A stretch of 64,000 bases of DNA from Reticulitermes speratus (Eukaryota; Arthropoda; Insecta; Blattodea; Rhinotermitidae), in assembly GCA_021186555.1 (NCBI GenBank), contig JAJKFL010000002.1, forward strand, positions 27,134,001-27,198,000, written 5' to 3'. A program made the position numbers and the translations under genes. The notes under the pieces were generated by a model that was given only the letters and a program-made list of their open reading frames with translations, made no database searches and was not told the origin of the DNA. Positions 43,701 to 54,945 of this stretch are shown here, piece by piece. Each line of letters starts with the position of its first letter. Positions within the stretch are counted from its first letter, which is position 1.

Positions 43701-46167
43701 CAACACAGTGGCTGATTGAGCCCACACCGACCAACCGAACAGAGGTCAGAGAAGGGCACTCACCTGTCGTGCCCGCCACAACAGTGGCTTTCTGAGCTCA
43801 CGCCGACCGAGCGAACAGAGACCAGAGCAGCGCCCTCAAATGTCGTAACCGCCACCAAAGTGGCTATCTGATCCCACCCCGACCAAGCGAACAGACGCCA
43901 GAACAGCGCCCTCACCTGACGTCCCCGCCAACACAGTGGCTGGCTGAGCCCTCTCCGACCGAGCGAACAGCGGCCAGAGAATCGTCCTCACCTGTCGTGC
44001 CCGCCACCACAGTGGCTGGCTGAGACCACGACGACCAAGAGAACAGAGTTCATTGCAGCGCCCTCACATGTCGTGCCCGCCACCGCAGTGGCTGGCTGAT
44101 CCCGCGCCGATCGATCGAACAGATGCCAGGTCACGGCCCTCAACTGTCGTGCCTGCCAACACAGTTGCTGGATTACCCCACACCGACCGAGCGAACAGAG
44201 GCCAAAACAGTACCCTAAACAGTCGTGCCCGCCACCACAGTTCCTGGCTGAGCCCACTTCGACCGAGCGAACAGAGACCACAGCAGCGCCCTCACCTGTC
44301 GTAACCGCCACCATAGATGCTGGCTGGGCCCACGCCGATCAAGCGATCAGATGCCAGATCAGAGCCCTCACATGTCGTGCCCGTCCCACAGTGGCGTGCT
44401 GAGCGGACGGCGACCAAGCGAAAAGAAGACAGAGCAGCGCTCTCAACTGACGTGCCCGCCACCACAGTGGCTGCCTAAGCCCACGCCGACAGAGATAACA
44501 GAGCACCCAGCAGCGCCCTCACCTGTCGTTCCCGCAACCACAGTGGGTGGCATAGACCACGCTGAGCGAGGGGGCAGAGGCCGGAGAAACGCCCTCACCT
44601 GTCGTGCCCGCCACCACAGTGGCTTGCTGAACCGACGCCGTCCAAGCGAACAGAAGACAGAGAAGCGGCCTCAACTGTCGTGCCCGCCACAACAGTGGCT
44701 TGCTGAGCCAACGCCGACCGTTCGACCGAACAGATGCCAGAGCAGCCCCCTCACCTGTCGTGCCCGCCACCACAGTGGCTTGCTGGGTCCACGTCTTCAA
44801 AGCGAAAAGAGGCCATAGCAGCTCCCTCACCTATCGTGCCATCTACCACAGTTGCAGTTTGAGACCACGACAAAAGATCGTTCAGAGGCCAGAGCAGCGC
44901 CCTGAACTGTCGTGCCCTCCACCACAGTGGCTGCCTGAGCCCCCGCCGACCGAGAAAACAGATGCCCAAGCAGCGACCTCGTCTATCGTGCCGCCACAAC
45001 TGGGGCTGGCTGAGTCCACGCCGACCGAGAGAACAGAGGCCAGAGCAGCGTAGTCACCTGTCGTGCCCGCCAACACATAGGCAGGCTGAGCCCATGCCCA
45101 CCGAGCTATCAGTGTCCAGAGCAAAGCCTTCACCTGTCGTTCCCGCCAACACAGTTACTGGCTGAGCCCACGCCGATAGAGCGAACAGTGGTTAGAGAAG
45201 CGTCCTCTTCTCTTATTCCCGCCACCGCGTTGGCTGTCTGAGACCCCGCCGACCAAGAGAACAGAGGCCAGAACAGCGCCCTCACCTGTCTTGCCCGCCA
45301 CCTCAGAGCCTGGCTGAGCTCACGCCGGCCAAGCGAAAAGAGTCCAGAGCAGCGCCCTCTCATTTCATGCCCGCCGCTCCAGTATCTCTCTGAGCCCATG
45401 CCGACAGAGCGAACAGTTGTCAGATCAGCGCCCTCAACTATCGTGCCGGCCACCTCAGTGGCTGGCTGAGCCCACGCCGATCAAGCGAACAAATTCCAGA
45501 TCAGCGCCCTCACTTGTCGTGCCCGCCAACACAGTGGCTAGCTGAGCCCAAGCCGACGAAGCGATCAGAGGTCAGATAGCTCTCACATGTCTTGTTCACC
45601 ACCACAGTGGTTGGCTGAGCCCACGCCGACCAAGAGATCAGAAGAAAGAGGAGCGCCCTCAACTGTCGTGCCCGCCAACACAGTGGCTGCCTGAGACCAC
45701 GCCGACCGACCTAACATCCCTTTGCAGCGCCCTCAACTGTCGTGCCCGCCACCTGAGTGGTTGGATGAGCCCACGCCGATCGATCGAACAGATGGCAGAT
45801 CAGCGCCCTCACCTGTCCTGCCCGCCACCACAGTCGCTGATAGACGCCACGCCGACCGAACGAACAGCGGCCAGAGCATCGCCCTCACCTGTCGTGCCCG
45901 CCAACACAGTGGCTGGCTGAGACCACGCCAACCAAGAGAACAGAGTCCATTGCAGCGCCCTCACCTGTCGTGCCCGCCAATACAGTGGCTAGCTAATCCC
46001 ACGCCGATCGATCTAACAGATGCCAGACCAGCGCCCTCAACTTTCGTGTCCGCCAACACAGTGGCCGGCTGACCCCACGCCGTCCGAGCGAACAGAGGAC
46101 AGAGCAGTATCCTAAACAGTCGTGCCCGACACCACAGTGGGTGGCTGAGCCCACACCGAACGATCGA
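43701..46167 (+). repeat. 76-bp array, subfamily 2
   Basis: About 32 units. It stops abruptly at GATTAGAGGCCAG and continues in phase as subfamily 1. Confidence 0.9.
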
Positions 46168-46836
46168 TTAGAGGCCAGACAAAAAGCCCTTGCCCATCGG
46201 AACGCCACCACAGTGACTGAGCCCACGCCGACCAAAGAACAAAGGCGAGACCAGACCAACGCCCTTGCCTATCGGGTCGCCACAACAGTGAATGACCTCA
46301 CGACGAACAAAAGAACAAAGCTGAAAGCAGACCAACGCCCTTGCATATCGGACCGCCACCACAGTGAATGAAACCAAGCCGACCAATAGAACTGGGCCGA
46401 GGGCAAACCAACGCCCTTGCCTATCGACCTGCCACCACAGTGACTGAGCCAACGCCGAAGAACGGAACGGAGGCCATACCAGGCCAACGACTTTGCCTAT
46501 CGGGCCGATGCCATAGTGACTGAGCGCACGCCGGTCGAAGTAACAGGGGCCAGTTTAGCGCCCTCACCGATCGTGCCCGCCACCAAAGTGACAGAGCCCA
46601 CAACGGCCAGAAGAACAGAGGCCAGAACAGCGCCCTCACATGTCGTGCCGGCCACCACAGTGATTGAGCCCACGCCGGACAGACGAACAGAGGCTAGACC
46701 AGCGCCCTAACCTGTCTTTGCCGCTACGACAGTGACTGGGTCCTCGCCAGTCAGACGAACAGAGGCCAGACCAGCGCCCTCACCTGTCATGCCCGCCTGC
46801 AGAATGACTGATTCCACGACTGCCAGTCGAAAAAAG
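46168..46836 (+). repeat. 76-bp array, subfamilies 1 then 3, without an 18S module
   Basis: About nine units matching 35816-36500 in order. Here they are joined straight to subfamily 2, and the alpha 18S, 51-bp, ETS and beta 18S modules that should separate them are absent. It ends at a strand switch. Confidence 0.85.
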
Positions 46837-46848
46837 GCGTGGAATCAG
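46808..46848. repeat. Inverted repeat at the main strand switch
   Basis: CTGATTCCACG (46808-46818) and CGTGGAATCAG (46838-46848) are perfect reverse complements around a 19-base spacer. All array monomers to the left, back to 26.78 kb, are + oriented. All to the right are - oriented. Confidence 0.9.
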
Positions 46849-49800
46849 CCAGGCACTGTGGTGGAGGACACGAAAGTTGAGGGCGCTGCTGTGGACTCTG
46901 TTCGTTTGGGCAGCGTGGGCTCAGCCACCCACTGTGGTGGCGGGCACGACTGTTTAGGGTATTGCTCTGGCCTCCTTTCGCTCGGTCGGCGTGGGGTCAG
47001 CCAGCCACTGTGATGGCGGGAACGAAAATTGACGGCTCCCCTATTGCCTCTAATTGCTTGCTAGGTGTGGGAACAGCCAGGCACTGTGGTGGTGGACACG
47101 AGAGGTATAGGCGCTGTTCTGGCCTCTGTTTTCTCGGTCGGCTTGGTATAAGGCTGCCACTGCGGTAGCGGGCACGACAACTGAAGGTTCGGTTCTGGCC
47201 TGTATTCGATGTTTCGGCGTGGGCTCAGCCAACCACTGTGGTGGCGGACACGACAGTTGAGGGCGCTGCTCTGGCCTCTGTTATCTCGATCGGCGTGTGG
47301 TCATCCAGACAATGTGATGGAGGGCACGACAGGTGAGGGCTCTGTTCTGGGAAATGCTCGCGTGATCGGCGTGGGCTCAGCCAGCCACAGTGATAGCGGG
47401 CAAGACAGGTGAGGGCGATGCTCTGACTGCTGTTCGTTTGGTCAGCGTGGGCTCAGCCACCCACTGTGGTGGCGGGCACGACTGTTTAGGGTACTGCTCT
47501 GGCCTCTGTTCGCTCGGTCGGAGTGGGGTCAGCCAGCCACTGTGGTGGCGGGCACAACAGGTGAAGGCGGTGATCTGGCATCTGTCGATCGATCGGCGTG
47601 GGCTCAGCCAGCCACTGTGGTGGCTGGCACGACATGTGAGGGCGCTGCAATTAACTCTGTTTTCTTGGTCGGCGTGGTCTCAGCCAGAGACTGTGGTGGC
47701 GGGCACGACAAGTGAGGGCGATTCTCTGGCAGCTGTTCGCTCGGTCGGCGTGGGCTCAGCCAGCCTCTGTGTTGGCGGGGACGTCAGGTGAGGGCGCTGT
47801 TCTGGCCTCTGTTCGTTTGGTCGGGGTGGGACCAGATAGCCACTTTTGTGGCGGTTACGGCATGTGAGGGCCCTGCTCTGGTCTCTGTTCGCTCGGTCGG
47901 CGTGGGCTCAGTCAGCCACTGTGGTGGCGGGCACGACAGGTGAGGGCCTTCCTCTGGCCTCTTTTCGCTTGGTCGGCGTGGGCTCAGCCAGCCATTGTGG
48001 TGGCGGGCACGACAGTTGAGGGCGCTGTTCTGTCCACTGTTAGTCTAGCCGGTGTGGGTTCAGTATGGTGGAGGGCACGTGAGGTGAGGGCGCTGTTCTG
48101 GCCTCTGTTTGTCTGGACGGCGTGGGCTGAATCACTGTGGTGACTGGCACGAGAGATGAGGGCGCTTATCTTGGCTCTATTCGACTGGGCGGCGTGAGCT
48201 CAGTTACTGTGGTGGCGGGTTCGACATATGAGGGATCCATTCTGGCCTCTGTTCGCCTGGCCGGCGTGGGCTCAATCACTTTCGTGGCGGGTACGACAGG
48301 CGAGTGTTCCGTTCTGGCCCCTTTTCGACTGGCAGGCGTGTGCTGAGTCACTGTGCATGCGGGCACGACATGTGAGGGCGCTGGTCTGGCTTCTTTTCGC
48401 CTAGCCGCATTGGGCTCAGTCACTGTAGTGGCGTGCACAACAGGTGAGGGCGCTGGTCTGGCTTTGTTCGTCTGGCCGGCGAGAGCTCAGTCACATTCGT
48501 GGCGGGTACGACAGGCGAGTGTTCCGTTCTGGCCTCTTTTCGACTGGCAGGCGTGTGCTGAGTCACTCTGCAGGCGGGCACGACATTTGAGGGCGCTGGT
48601 CTGGCCTCTTTTCGCCTGGCCGGATTGGGCTCAGTCACCGTAGTGGCGTGCACGACAAGTGAGGGTGCTGCTCTGGCCTCTGTTCGATCGGTCGGCGTGG
48701 GCTCAGCCAGCCACTGTGTTGACGGGCACGACAGGTGAGGGATCTCCTATGGCCTCTGATTGCTTGGTAGGCGTAGGATCAGCCAGGCACTTTGGTGGTG
48801 GATACGAGAGGTGAAGCCTCAGTTCTGGCCTCTGTCAACTCGGTCAGCTTTGGAATAAGGCAGCCAATGCGGAGGCGGGCACGACAGCTGACGCCGTTGT
48901 TCTGGCCTCTATTCGATAGTTCGGCGTGGGATCAGCCACCCACTGTGGTGGCGGGCACGACTGTTTAGGGTACTGCTCTGGCCTCAGTTCTCTCGGTCGA
49001 CGTGTGGCCAGCCAGCCACTGTGGTCGCGGGCACGACAGTTAAGGGCGCTCCTCTGGCATCAGTTCGATCGATCGCCGTGGGATCAGCCAGCCACTGTGT
49101 TTGCGGGCACGACAGGCGAGGGCGCTGCAATGGAATCTGATCTCTTTGTTGGCGTGGTCTCAGCCAGACACTGTGTTGGCGGGCACGACATGTGAGGGCG
49201 ATGCTCTGGCCGCTTTTCGCTCTGTCGGCGTAGGATCAACCAGCCACTGTGTTGGCGGGCACGACAGGTGAGGGCGATGCTCTGACCGCTTTTCGCTCGG
49301 TCGGCGTGGAGTCAACAAGCCACTGTGGTGGCGGGTACGAGATGTGAGGTCGCTGATCTGCCATCTGTTCGATCGAACGGCGTGGGCTCAGCTAGCCACT
49401 GTGGTGGCGGGCACGACAGGTGAGGGCACTCCTCTTTCTTCTGATCTCTTGGTCGGCGTCAGCTCAGCCAACCACAGTGTTGGTGAACAAGGCATGTGGG
49501 AGCTCCTCTGGCCTCTGATCTCTTCGTGGGCGTGGGCTCAGCCAACAACGATGGTGGCGGGCACGATAGTTGAGGGCGCTGATCTTGCAACTGTTCGATC
49601 GATCAGCGTGGGATCAGCCAGCCACTGTGGTGGCAGGCAAGATATGAGAGGGCCATCCTCTGGCCTCTGATCGCTTGGTGGGCGTGGGATCAGCCACCCA
49701 CTGTGGTGGCGGGCACGACTGTTTAAGGCACTGTTCTGGCCCTTGTTCGTTTGTCGTCGTAGGATCAGCCAGCCACTGTGGTGGCGAGCAAGAGAGATGA

Positions 49801-52420
49801 AGGCGCTGCTCTAGTCTCTGTTCGCTCGGTCGACGTGGGCTCAGCCAGCCACTGTAGTGGCGTCCACATGTGAGGGCTCTCCTATTGCCCCTGATCGTTT
49901 GGTCGGCGTGGTATCAGCAAACCACTGTGGTGGCGGGCATGAAATGTGAGGGCGAAACTCTGGCCGCTGTTGGCTTGGTCGTCGTGGGATAAGCCAGCCA
50001 CTGTGGTGGCGGGCACGAGAGTTGAGGGCGCTGCTCTGGACTCTGTTCGTATGGTCAGCGTGGGCTCAGCCACCCACTGTGGTGCCGGGCACGATTATTT
50101 AGGGCACTGCTCTGGGCTCTTTTCCCTCGGTCGTTAAGTGGTCAGCCAGCCACTATGGTGGCGGGCACGACAGGTGAGGGCGCTGGTCTGCAATCTGTTC
50201 TATCGGTCGGCGTGGGCTGGGCCAGCCACTGTGTTGGCGGGTACGACAGGTGATGGCGCTGCAATGGACTCTGTTCTCTTGGTAGGCGTGGTCTCATCCA
50301 GCCACTGTGATTGCTGGCACGACAGTTGAGGGCGATGATCTGGCCGCTGTTCTCTCGGTGGGCGTGGGCTCAGCCAGCCACTGTGTAGGCGGGCACGTCA
50401 CGTGAAGGCGCTGTTCTGTCCTCTGATCTTTCGTTCGTCGTGGGCTCAGCCAGCCACTGTGGTGGCGGGTAACACAGGTGAGGGCGCAACTCTGGCCTCT
50501 GTTCTCTCGATCGGCGTGGGCTCAGCCACCCACTGTGGTGGCGGGCACGATAGGTGAGGGCGCTGCTCTGGCCTCCGTTCGCTCTGTCGGCGTGGTTTCA
50601 GCCAACCATTGTGATAGCGGGCACGAGATTTGAGGGCGCTGCTCTGGCCTCCGTTCGCTCTCTCGGCGTGGTCTCATCCAGGCACTGTGGTGGCGGGCAC
50701 GACAGGTGAGGGCGCTTGTCTGGCCTCCGTTCGCTCTGTCGGCGTGGTCTCAGCCAGCCACTGTGGTGGAGGGCACGACAAGTGAGGGCGCTGCTCTGGC
50801 CTCTGTTCGATCGGTCGGCGTGGGCTGAGACAGACACTGTTGGCGGGCACGAAAGGTGAGGACGCTACTCTGGCCCCTTTTGGCTTGGTAGTCATGGGCT
50901 TAGACAGCCACTTTTGTGGTGGTCCCGACAAGTGAGGGCGCTTCTCTGTCCTCTGTTCTCTCGTTCGTCCTGGGCTCAGCCAGGCACAGAGTTGGCGGTC
51001 ACGAGAAGTGTGGACGGTGCTATGGCTTCTCATCTTTTGGTCGGCGTGGGCCCAGCCAGCTAATATGGTGGCTTGCACGAAACGTGAGGGCGATGCTCTA
51101 GCCTCCGTTCGCTCTGTCGACGTGTGCTCAGCCAGCCACTGTGGTGGCGGGCACGACAGGTGAGGGCGTTGGTCTAGCCTCCATTCGCTATGTAGGCGTG
51201 GCCTCAGCTAGCCACTGTGTTGGCGGGTACTACAGGTGAGTGCGCTGTTCATGCCTCTGTTCGTTCGGTCGGCGTGGGCTCAACCAGCGACTGTAGTAGC
51301 GTGCACGACAGGTGAGGGTGCTGCTCTGGTCTCTGTTCGATCGGTCGGCGTGGGCTGAGCCAGCCACTGTGTTGGCGGGCACGACAGGTGAGGACGCTGC
51401 TCTGGCCCGATTTGTCTAGGTAGTCATGAGCTTAGCCAGCCACTTTGGTGGTGGGCCCGATAAGTGAAGGCGCTGCTCTGGCCTCTGTTCTCTCGGTCGT
51501 CCTGGGCTCAGGCATGCACAGAGGTGGCGGTCACGAGAAGTGTGGACGATGCTCTGGCTTCTCATCGTTTGGTCGGCGTGGGCCCAGCCAGCCACTGTGT
51601 TGGCGGACACTACAGGTGAGGGCGCTTCTCTGGCCTCCGTTCGATCTGTCGGCGTGGGCTGATCCAGCCACTGTGGTGGCAGGCACGACAGGCGAGGGCG
51701 CTTCTTCTCCGTTCGCGCTGTCGGCGAGGCTCAGCCAGCCACTGTTGTGGCGGCCAAGATATTTGAAGGCGTTGCTCTGGCCTATGTTCGCTTCGTCTGC
51801 GTGGGCTCAGCCAGCCACTGTGGTGGTGGACACGACAGGTGAGGGCGAAGCACTAGCCTCTTTTTTATGTGATCGGCGTGGGCACAGCCAGCCACTGTGG
51901 TGCCGGGTACAACAGGTGAGGGCGCTGCTTTGGCCTCTGTTTCCTCGTTCGGCGTGGTCACAGCTAGCCAGTGTGTTGGCGGGCACGAAGGGTGATGGCT
52001 GTGCTTTGGCCTCTGTTCGCTCGGTCGGCGTTGGCGCTAACAGCGACTGTGGAGGCGGGCACGATAGATGAGGGTGTTGCTCTTGACTCTGTTCGCTCTT
52101 TCGGCTTGGCCCTAGCCATCCACTGTGTTTGCGGGCATGACACTTGAGGGCGCTCTTCTGGCTTCTGACCGCTTGGTCGGCGTGTGTTCAGCCAGCCACT
52201 GTGGTGGTGGACACGACAGATGAGTGCACTGCTCTGGACTCTGTTCGTTTGGTCGTTTTGGGCTCAGCCTGCCACTGTGTTGGCGGACACGACAGGTCAA
52301 TGTGCTTCTCTGGCCTCTGTTCCTCTCTACGGTGTGACCTCAGTCAATATGGTGGCGGGCACGACACTTGAGGGCGCTTGTCTAGCCTCTGTTATTCTGA
52401 CCGGCGTGGGCTCAATCACT
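46838..52420 (-). repeat. 76-bp array, subfamily 2 with a subfamily-3 island
   Basis: About 73 units. A run of intermediate units at about 48.0-48.66 kb (CTGGCCGGCGTGGGCTCAAT and similar) lies inside subfamily 2 with no neighbouring subfamily 1, unlike the usual order. Confidence 0.9.
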
Positions 52421-52810
52421 GATGTGGCGGGCCGATAGGCAAGGTCGTGGTCTGGCCTCGCCCCTCTTCCTTTTGTTGGCGATGGCTCAGTTAATATGGT
52501 GGCGGCCAGATATGCAAGGGCGTTGTTCTTGTCCTGTCTTGCCTCTGTTCACATAGTCGGCGTGGGCTCAGTCACTTTGGTGGCGGGCCGATAAGAATGG
52601 TTATTGGTCTGTCCTCACCTCTGTTCCTTTGATCGGCGTGGGCTCAGTCACTGTGGTTGCAGGCCGTTAGGCAAGGGTGTTGTTTTGGGCTCGTCTCTGT
52701 TCCCTTGGTCGACGTGGGCTCAGTCACTGAGATGGCGGGCCGTTAGGCAGGGGCGTTGGTCTGGTCACGCCTCTGCTCCTTTGGACGGCGATGGCTCAGC
52801 CACTGTCATA
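52421..52810 (-). repeat. 76-bp array, subfamily 1
   Basis: About five units, followed at 52811-52850 by a partial 51-bp unit fused to fragment I, the mirror image of the beta-class arrangement. Confidence 0.88.
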
Positions 52811-52850
52811 TGTCCTTCTACCTTGAGCCTCCATGTATTTGAAATTATTA

Positions 52851-53021
52851 GCATGTATTAGCTATAGAATTACAACAGATATCCAATTAACTGTCCACCG
52901 TCTAAGGAACCATAACTGATAAAATTAACCATTTGCGGTTTCACTTTAATGTGGCTTGCACTGAGAGAACATAGCGTATTCTTTGATACAAGTATGTGAC
53001 TACTGGCAAGATCAACCAGGG
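52851..53021 (-). pseudogene. 18S rRNA 5'-end fragment I (beta-like)
   Basis: Shares GCTATAGAATTACAACAG (plus strand) with the beta class. The middle is damaged (AGAGAACATAGCGTATTC). Confidence 0.92.
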
Positions 53022-53245
53022 AACCGTCTCTGTGGGGCGAGATCCTCACCGGGCCCGCCTGAAGGCAGATGTCCGCTACGTTGCTATGAGGGTGAACTAG
53101 TATGCCGTGCGCAGGACTGGCCGTTCTTCTCAACCGTCTTAGTCTCTCGTCCTACAAAAGTATCAAATGCACCGTCGTGAACCGAGGCGTGAGCGGGTAG
53201 CGATCAGTGGCCGATCTGGCACCAGTCGATGGGGCGCTGGGCTAG
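53022..53245 (-). repeat. ETS-like module 5, truncated
   Basis: Holds the leader and the CTCTCGTCCTAC and CGTCGTGAACCGAGGCG landmarks, then stops at GGGGCGCTGGGC and passes into the 76-bp array. Its distal half is missing. Confidence 0.75.
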
Positions 53246-53425
53246 AGCGTGTGCTCAGTCACTGTGGTGGCTGGCCGATAGGCAAGGGCGATTTTCTGTT
53301 CTATCCTCTGTTCCTTTGGTCGGCGTTGGCTCAGTTACTTTAGTGGCGGGCCGATAGGCAAGGTCGTTGGTATGGTCTCGCCTCTTTTCCTTTGGTCAAC
53401 GTGGATTCAGTCACTATCGTATGTC
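53246..53425 (-). repeat. 76-bp array, subfamily 1, short
   Basis: Only about two units. A partial 51-bp unit at 53426-53461 joins it to fragment J. Confidence 0.85.
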
Positions 53426-53461
53426 CTCCTACCACGAGCTTGCATCTCTTTGAAAATATTA

Positions 53462-53633
53462 GCATGTATTGGCTCTAGAATTACCACAGTTATCCAAGCA
53501 ACTGTCCACCATCTAAGGAACCATAACTGATTTAATGAGCCATTCGCGGTTTTACCTTAATATGGCTTGCACTGAGAAATGCATGGCTTAATCATTGAGA
53601 CAAGCATATGACTTCGGGCAGGATCAACCAGGG
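53462..53633 (-). pseudogene. 18S rRNA 5'-end fragment J
   Basis: The best preserved copy by eye. Its plus strand keeps CTCTAGAATTACCACAGTTA, AATGAGCCATTCGCGGTTTT and GAGACAAGCATATGAC. Confidence 0.94.
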
Positions 53634-54180
53634 AAACGTCACTGCTGTGCGAGTTCCTCCCCGGGGGCCACAGGGGCACCGGGGAACCAGGTCGTACCTT
53701 CTCCTCCTCTTCTCTGCACATTCACGGACGTGTCGGCTTCCCACACTCGACAGGCACCACAGGTGATCGGCGACGCGGGGACGCGCCTACAGTCGGAAAA
53801 CGTGCGGGTGGCTGGCTCGCACCCGGGCTCGTGGAGAGCCGACTGCATGCGTCAAGTAAGACGTGCTTATTGCCGCATAGGACCCCTCCCGAAGGCAGAT
53901 GGCCGCGACGTTGCTATGAGGGTGAACCACTTTGCAGGGCGGAGGACTGCCCGGTCTTCTCCACTTTCTCTCGTCCTCCAAAAGTACCAGATGAACCGTC
54001 GTGAACAGACGCGGGAGCGGGCAGCGAGCAGAGGCCGATTGGCACCAGACGATGGAGCGCTGAGCAGAGGCGAGTCTCAGCAATCGACCACCACCAGGCA
54101 ATAGGGGTAAATTCATGTTTTAGGGAAGGCCGAAATCATCTCGGTTAGAGCAGCAGTGAATAAATCCTGAATGCCGGGCC
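53634..54180 (-). repeat. ETS-like module 6 with a unique GC-rich insert
   Basis: The usual landmarks occur at 53885-54180. Between the 18S leader and these lies about 225 bp (roughly 53655-53880) seen nowhere else in the window, including GGGGCACCGGGGAACCAGGT, CGACGCGGGGACGCGCC and CACCCGGGCTCGTGGAGAGC. It may be ancestral spacer lost elsewhere, or an insertion. Confidence 0.75.
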
Positions 54181-54539
54181 CGTACGGCCGGTATGTCATC
54201 CTACCACGAACCTGCACGACTTTGCAAATATTCCGAGGCGGGTATGTCCTCCTACCATGAGCCGACATGTCTTTGAAAATAATCCGAGAAAGGTATGTTC
54301 TCCTACCACGAGCCGGCATGTCTTTGAATATATTCCGAGGCAGGTAAGTCTTCCTACCATGAGCCTGCATGTCTTTGAATATATTCCGAGGCGGGTAAGT
54401 CTTCCTACCATGAGCCGGCATGTCTTTGAAAATATTCCGAGAGAGGTATGTCATCCTACCACGAGCCGGCATCACTTTGAAATTATTCCGAGGCAGGTTT
54501 CTTCTCGTACATCGAGCCTGCATGCCTTTGAAAATATTA
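54181..54539 (-). repeat. 51-bp repeat block
   Basis: About seven units, directly 3' (in 18S sense) of fragment K. The units show both GAGGCGGGTA and GAGAGAGGTA variants. Confidence 0.9.
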
Positions 54540-54711
54540 GCATGTATTAGCTCTAGACTTACCACAGTTATCCAAATAAACGTCCACATACTAAGGAAAA
54601 ATTACTGAGTTAATGAGCCATTTGCGTCTTCACTTTAATGTGGCTTGCCCTGAGAAAAGCGTGGCGCAATCTTTTAGCCAATCATATGACTACTGGCAGA
54701 AACAACCAGGG
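54540..54711 (-). pseudogene. 18S rRNA 5'-end fragment K
   Basis: Complete in length but with private changes, for example AAACAACCAGGG for GATCAACCAGGG on the plus strand. Confidence 0.93.
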
Positions 54712-54945
54712 AACCGTAACTGTGGTGCAAGATACTCACTGGACCCGCCCGAAACCAGATGTCCGCGACGCAGCTATGAGTGTGAACCAGTTTGCCGGGA
54801 TGCACGGTGTTCTCCACTGACTCAGTCACTCGTCCTAATGAAGTATCAAATTCACCGTCGTGAACCGAGGTGGGAACGGGTAGCAAGAAGAAACCGATCT
54901 GGCACCAGACCGTGAGAAACGGGCGGACGCGAGTCTCTGCGAGTT
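54712..54945 (-). repeat. ETS-like module 7, truncated
   Basis: Leader, GACTCAGTCACTCGTCCTAA and CGTCGTGAACCGAGGTGGGA are present. It ends near GCGAGTCTCTGCGAG and meets subfamily 2 monomers. In 18S sense it lies upstream of K, so a 76-bp array precedes the ETS-like module here. Confidence 0.75.
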
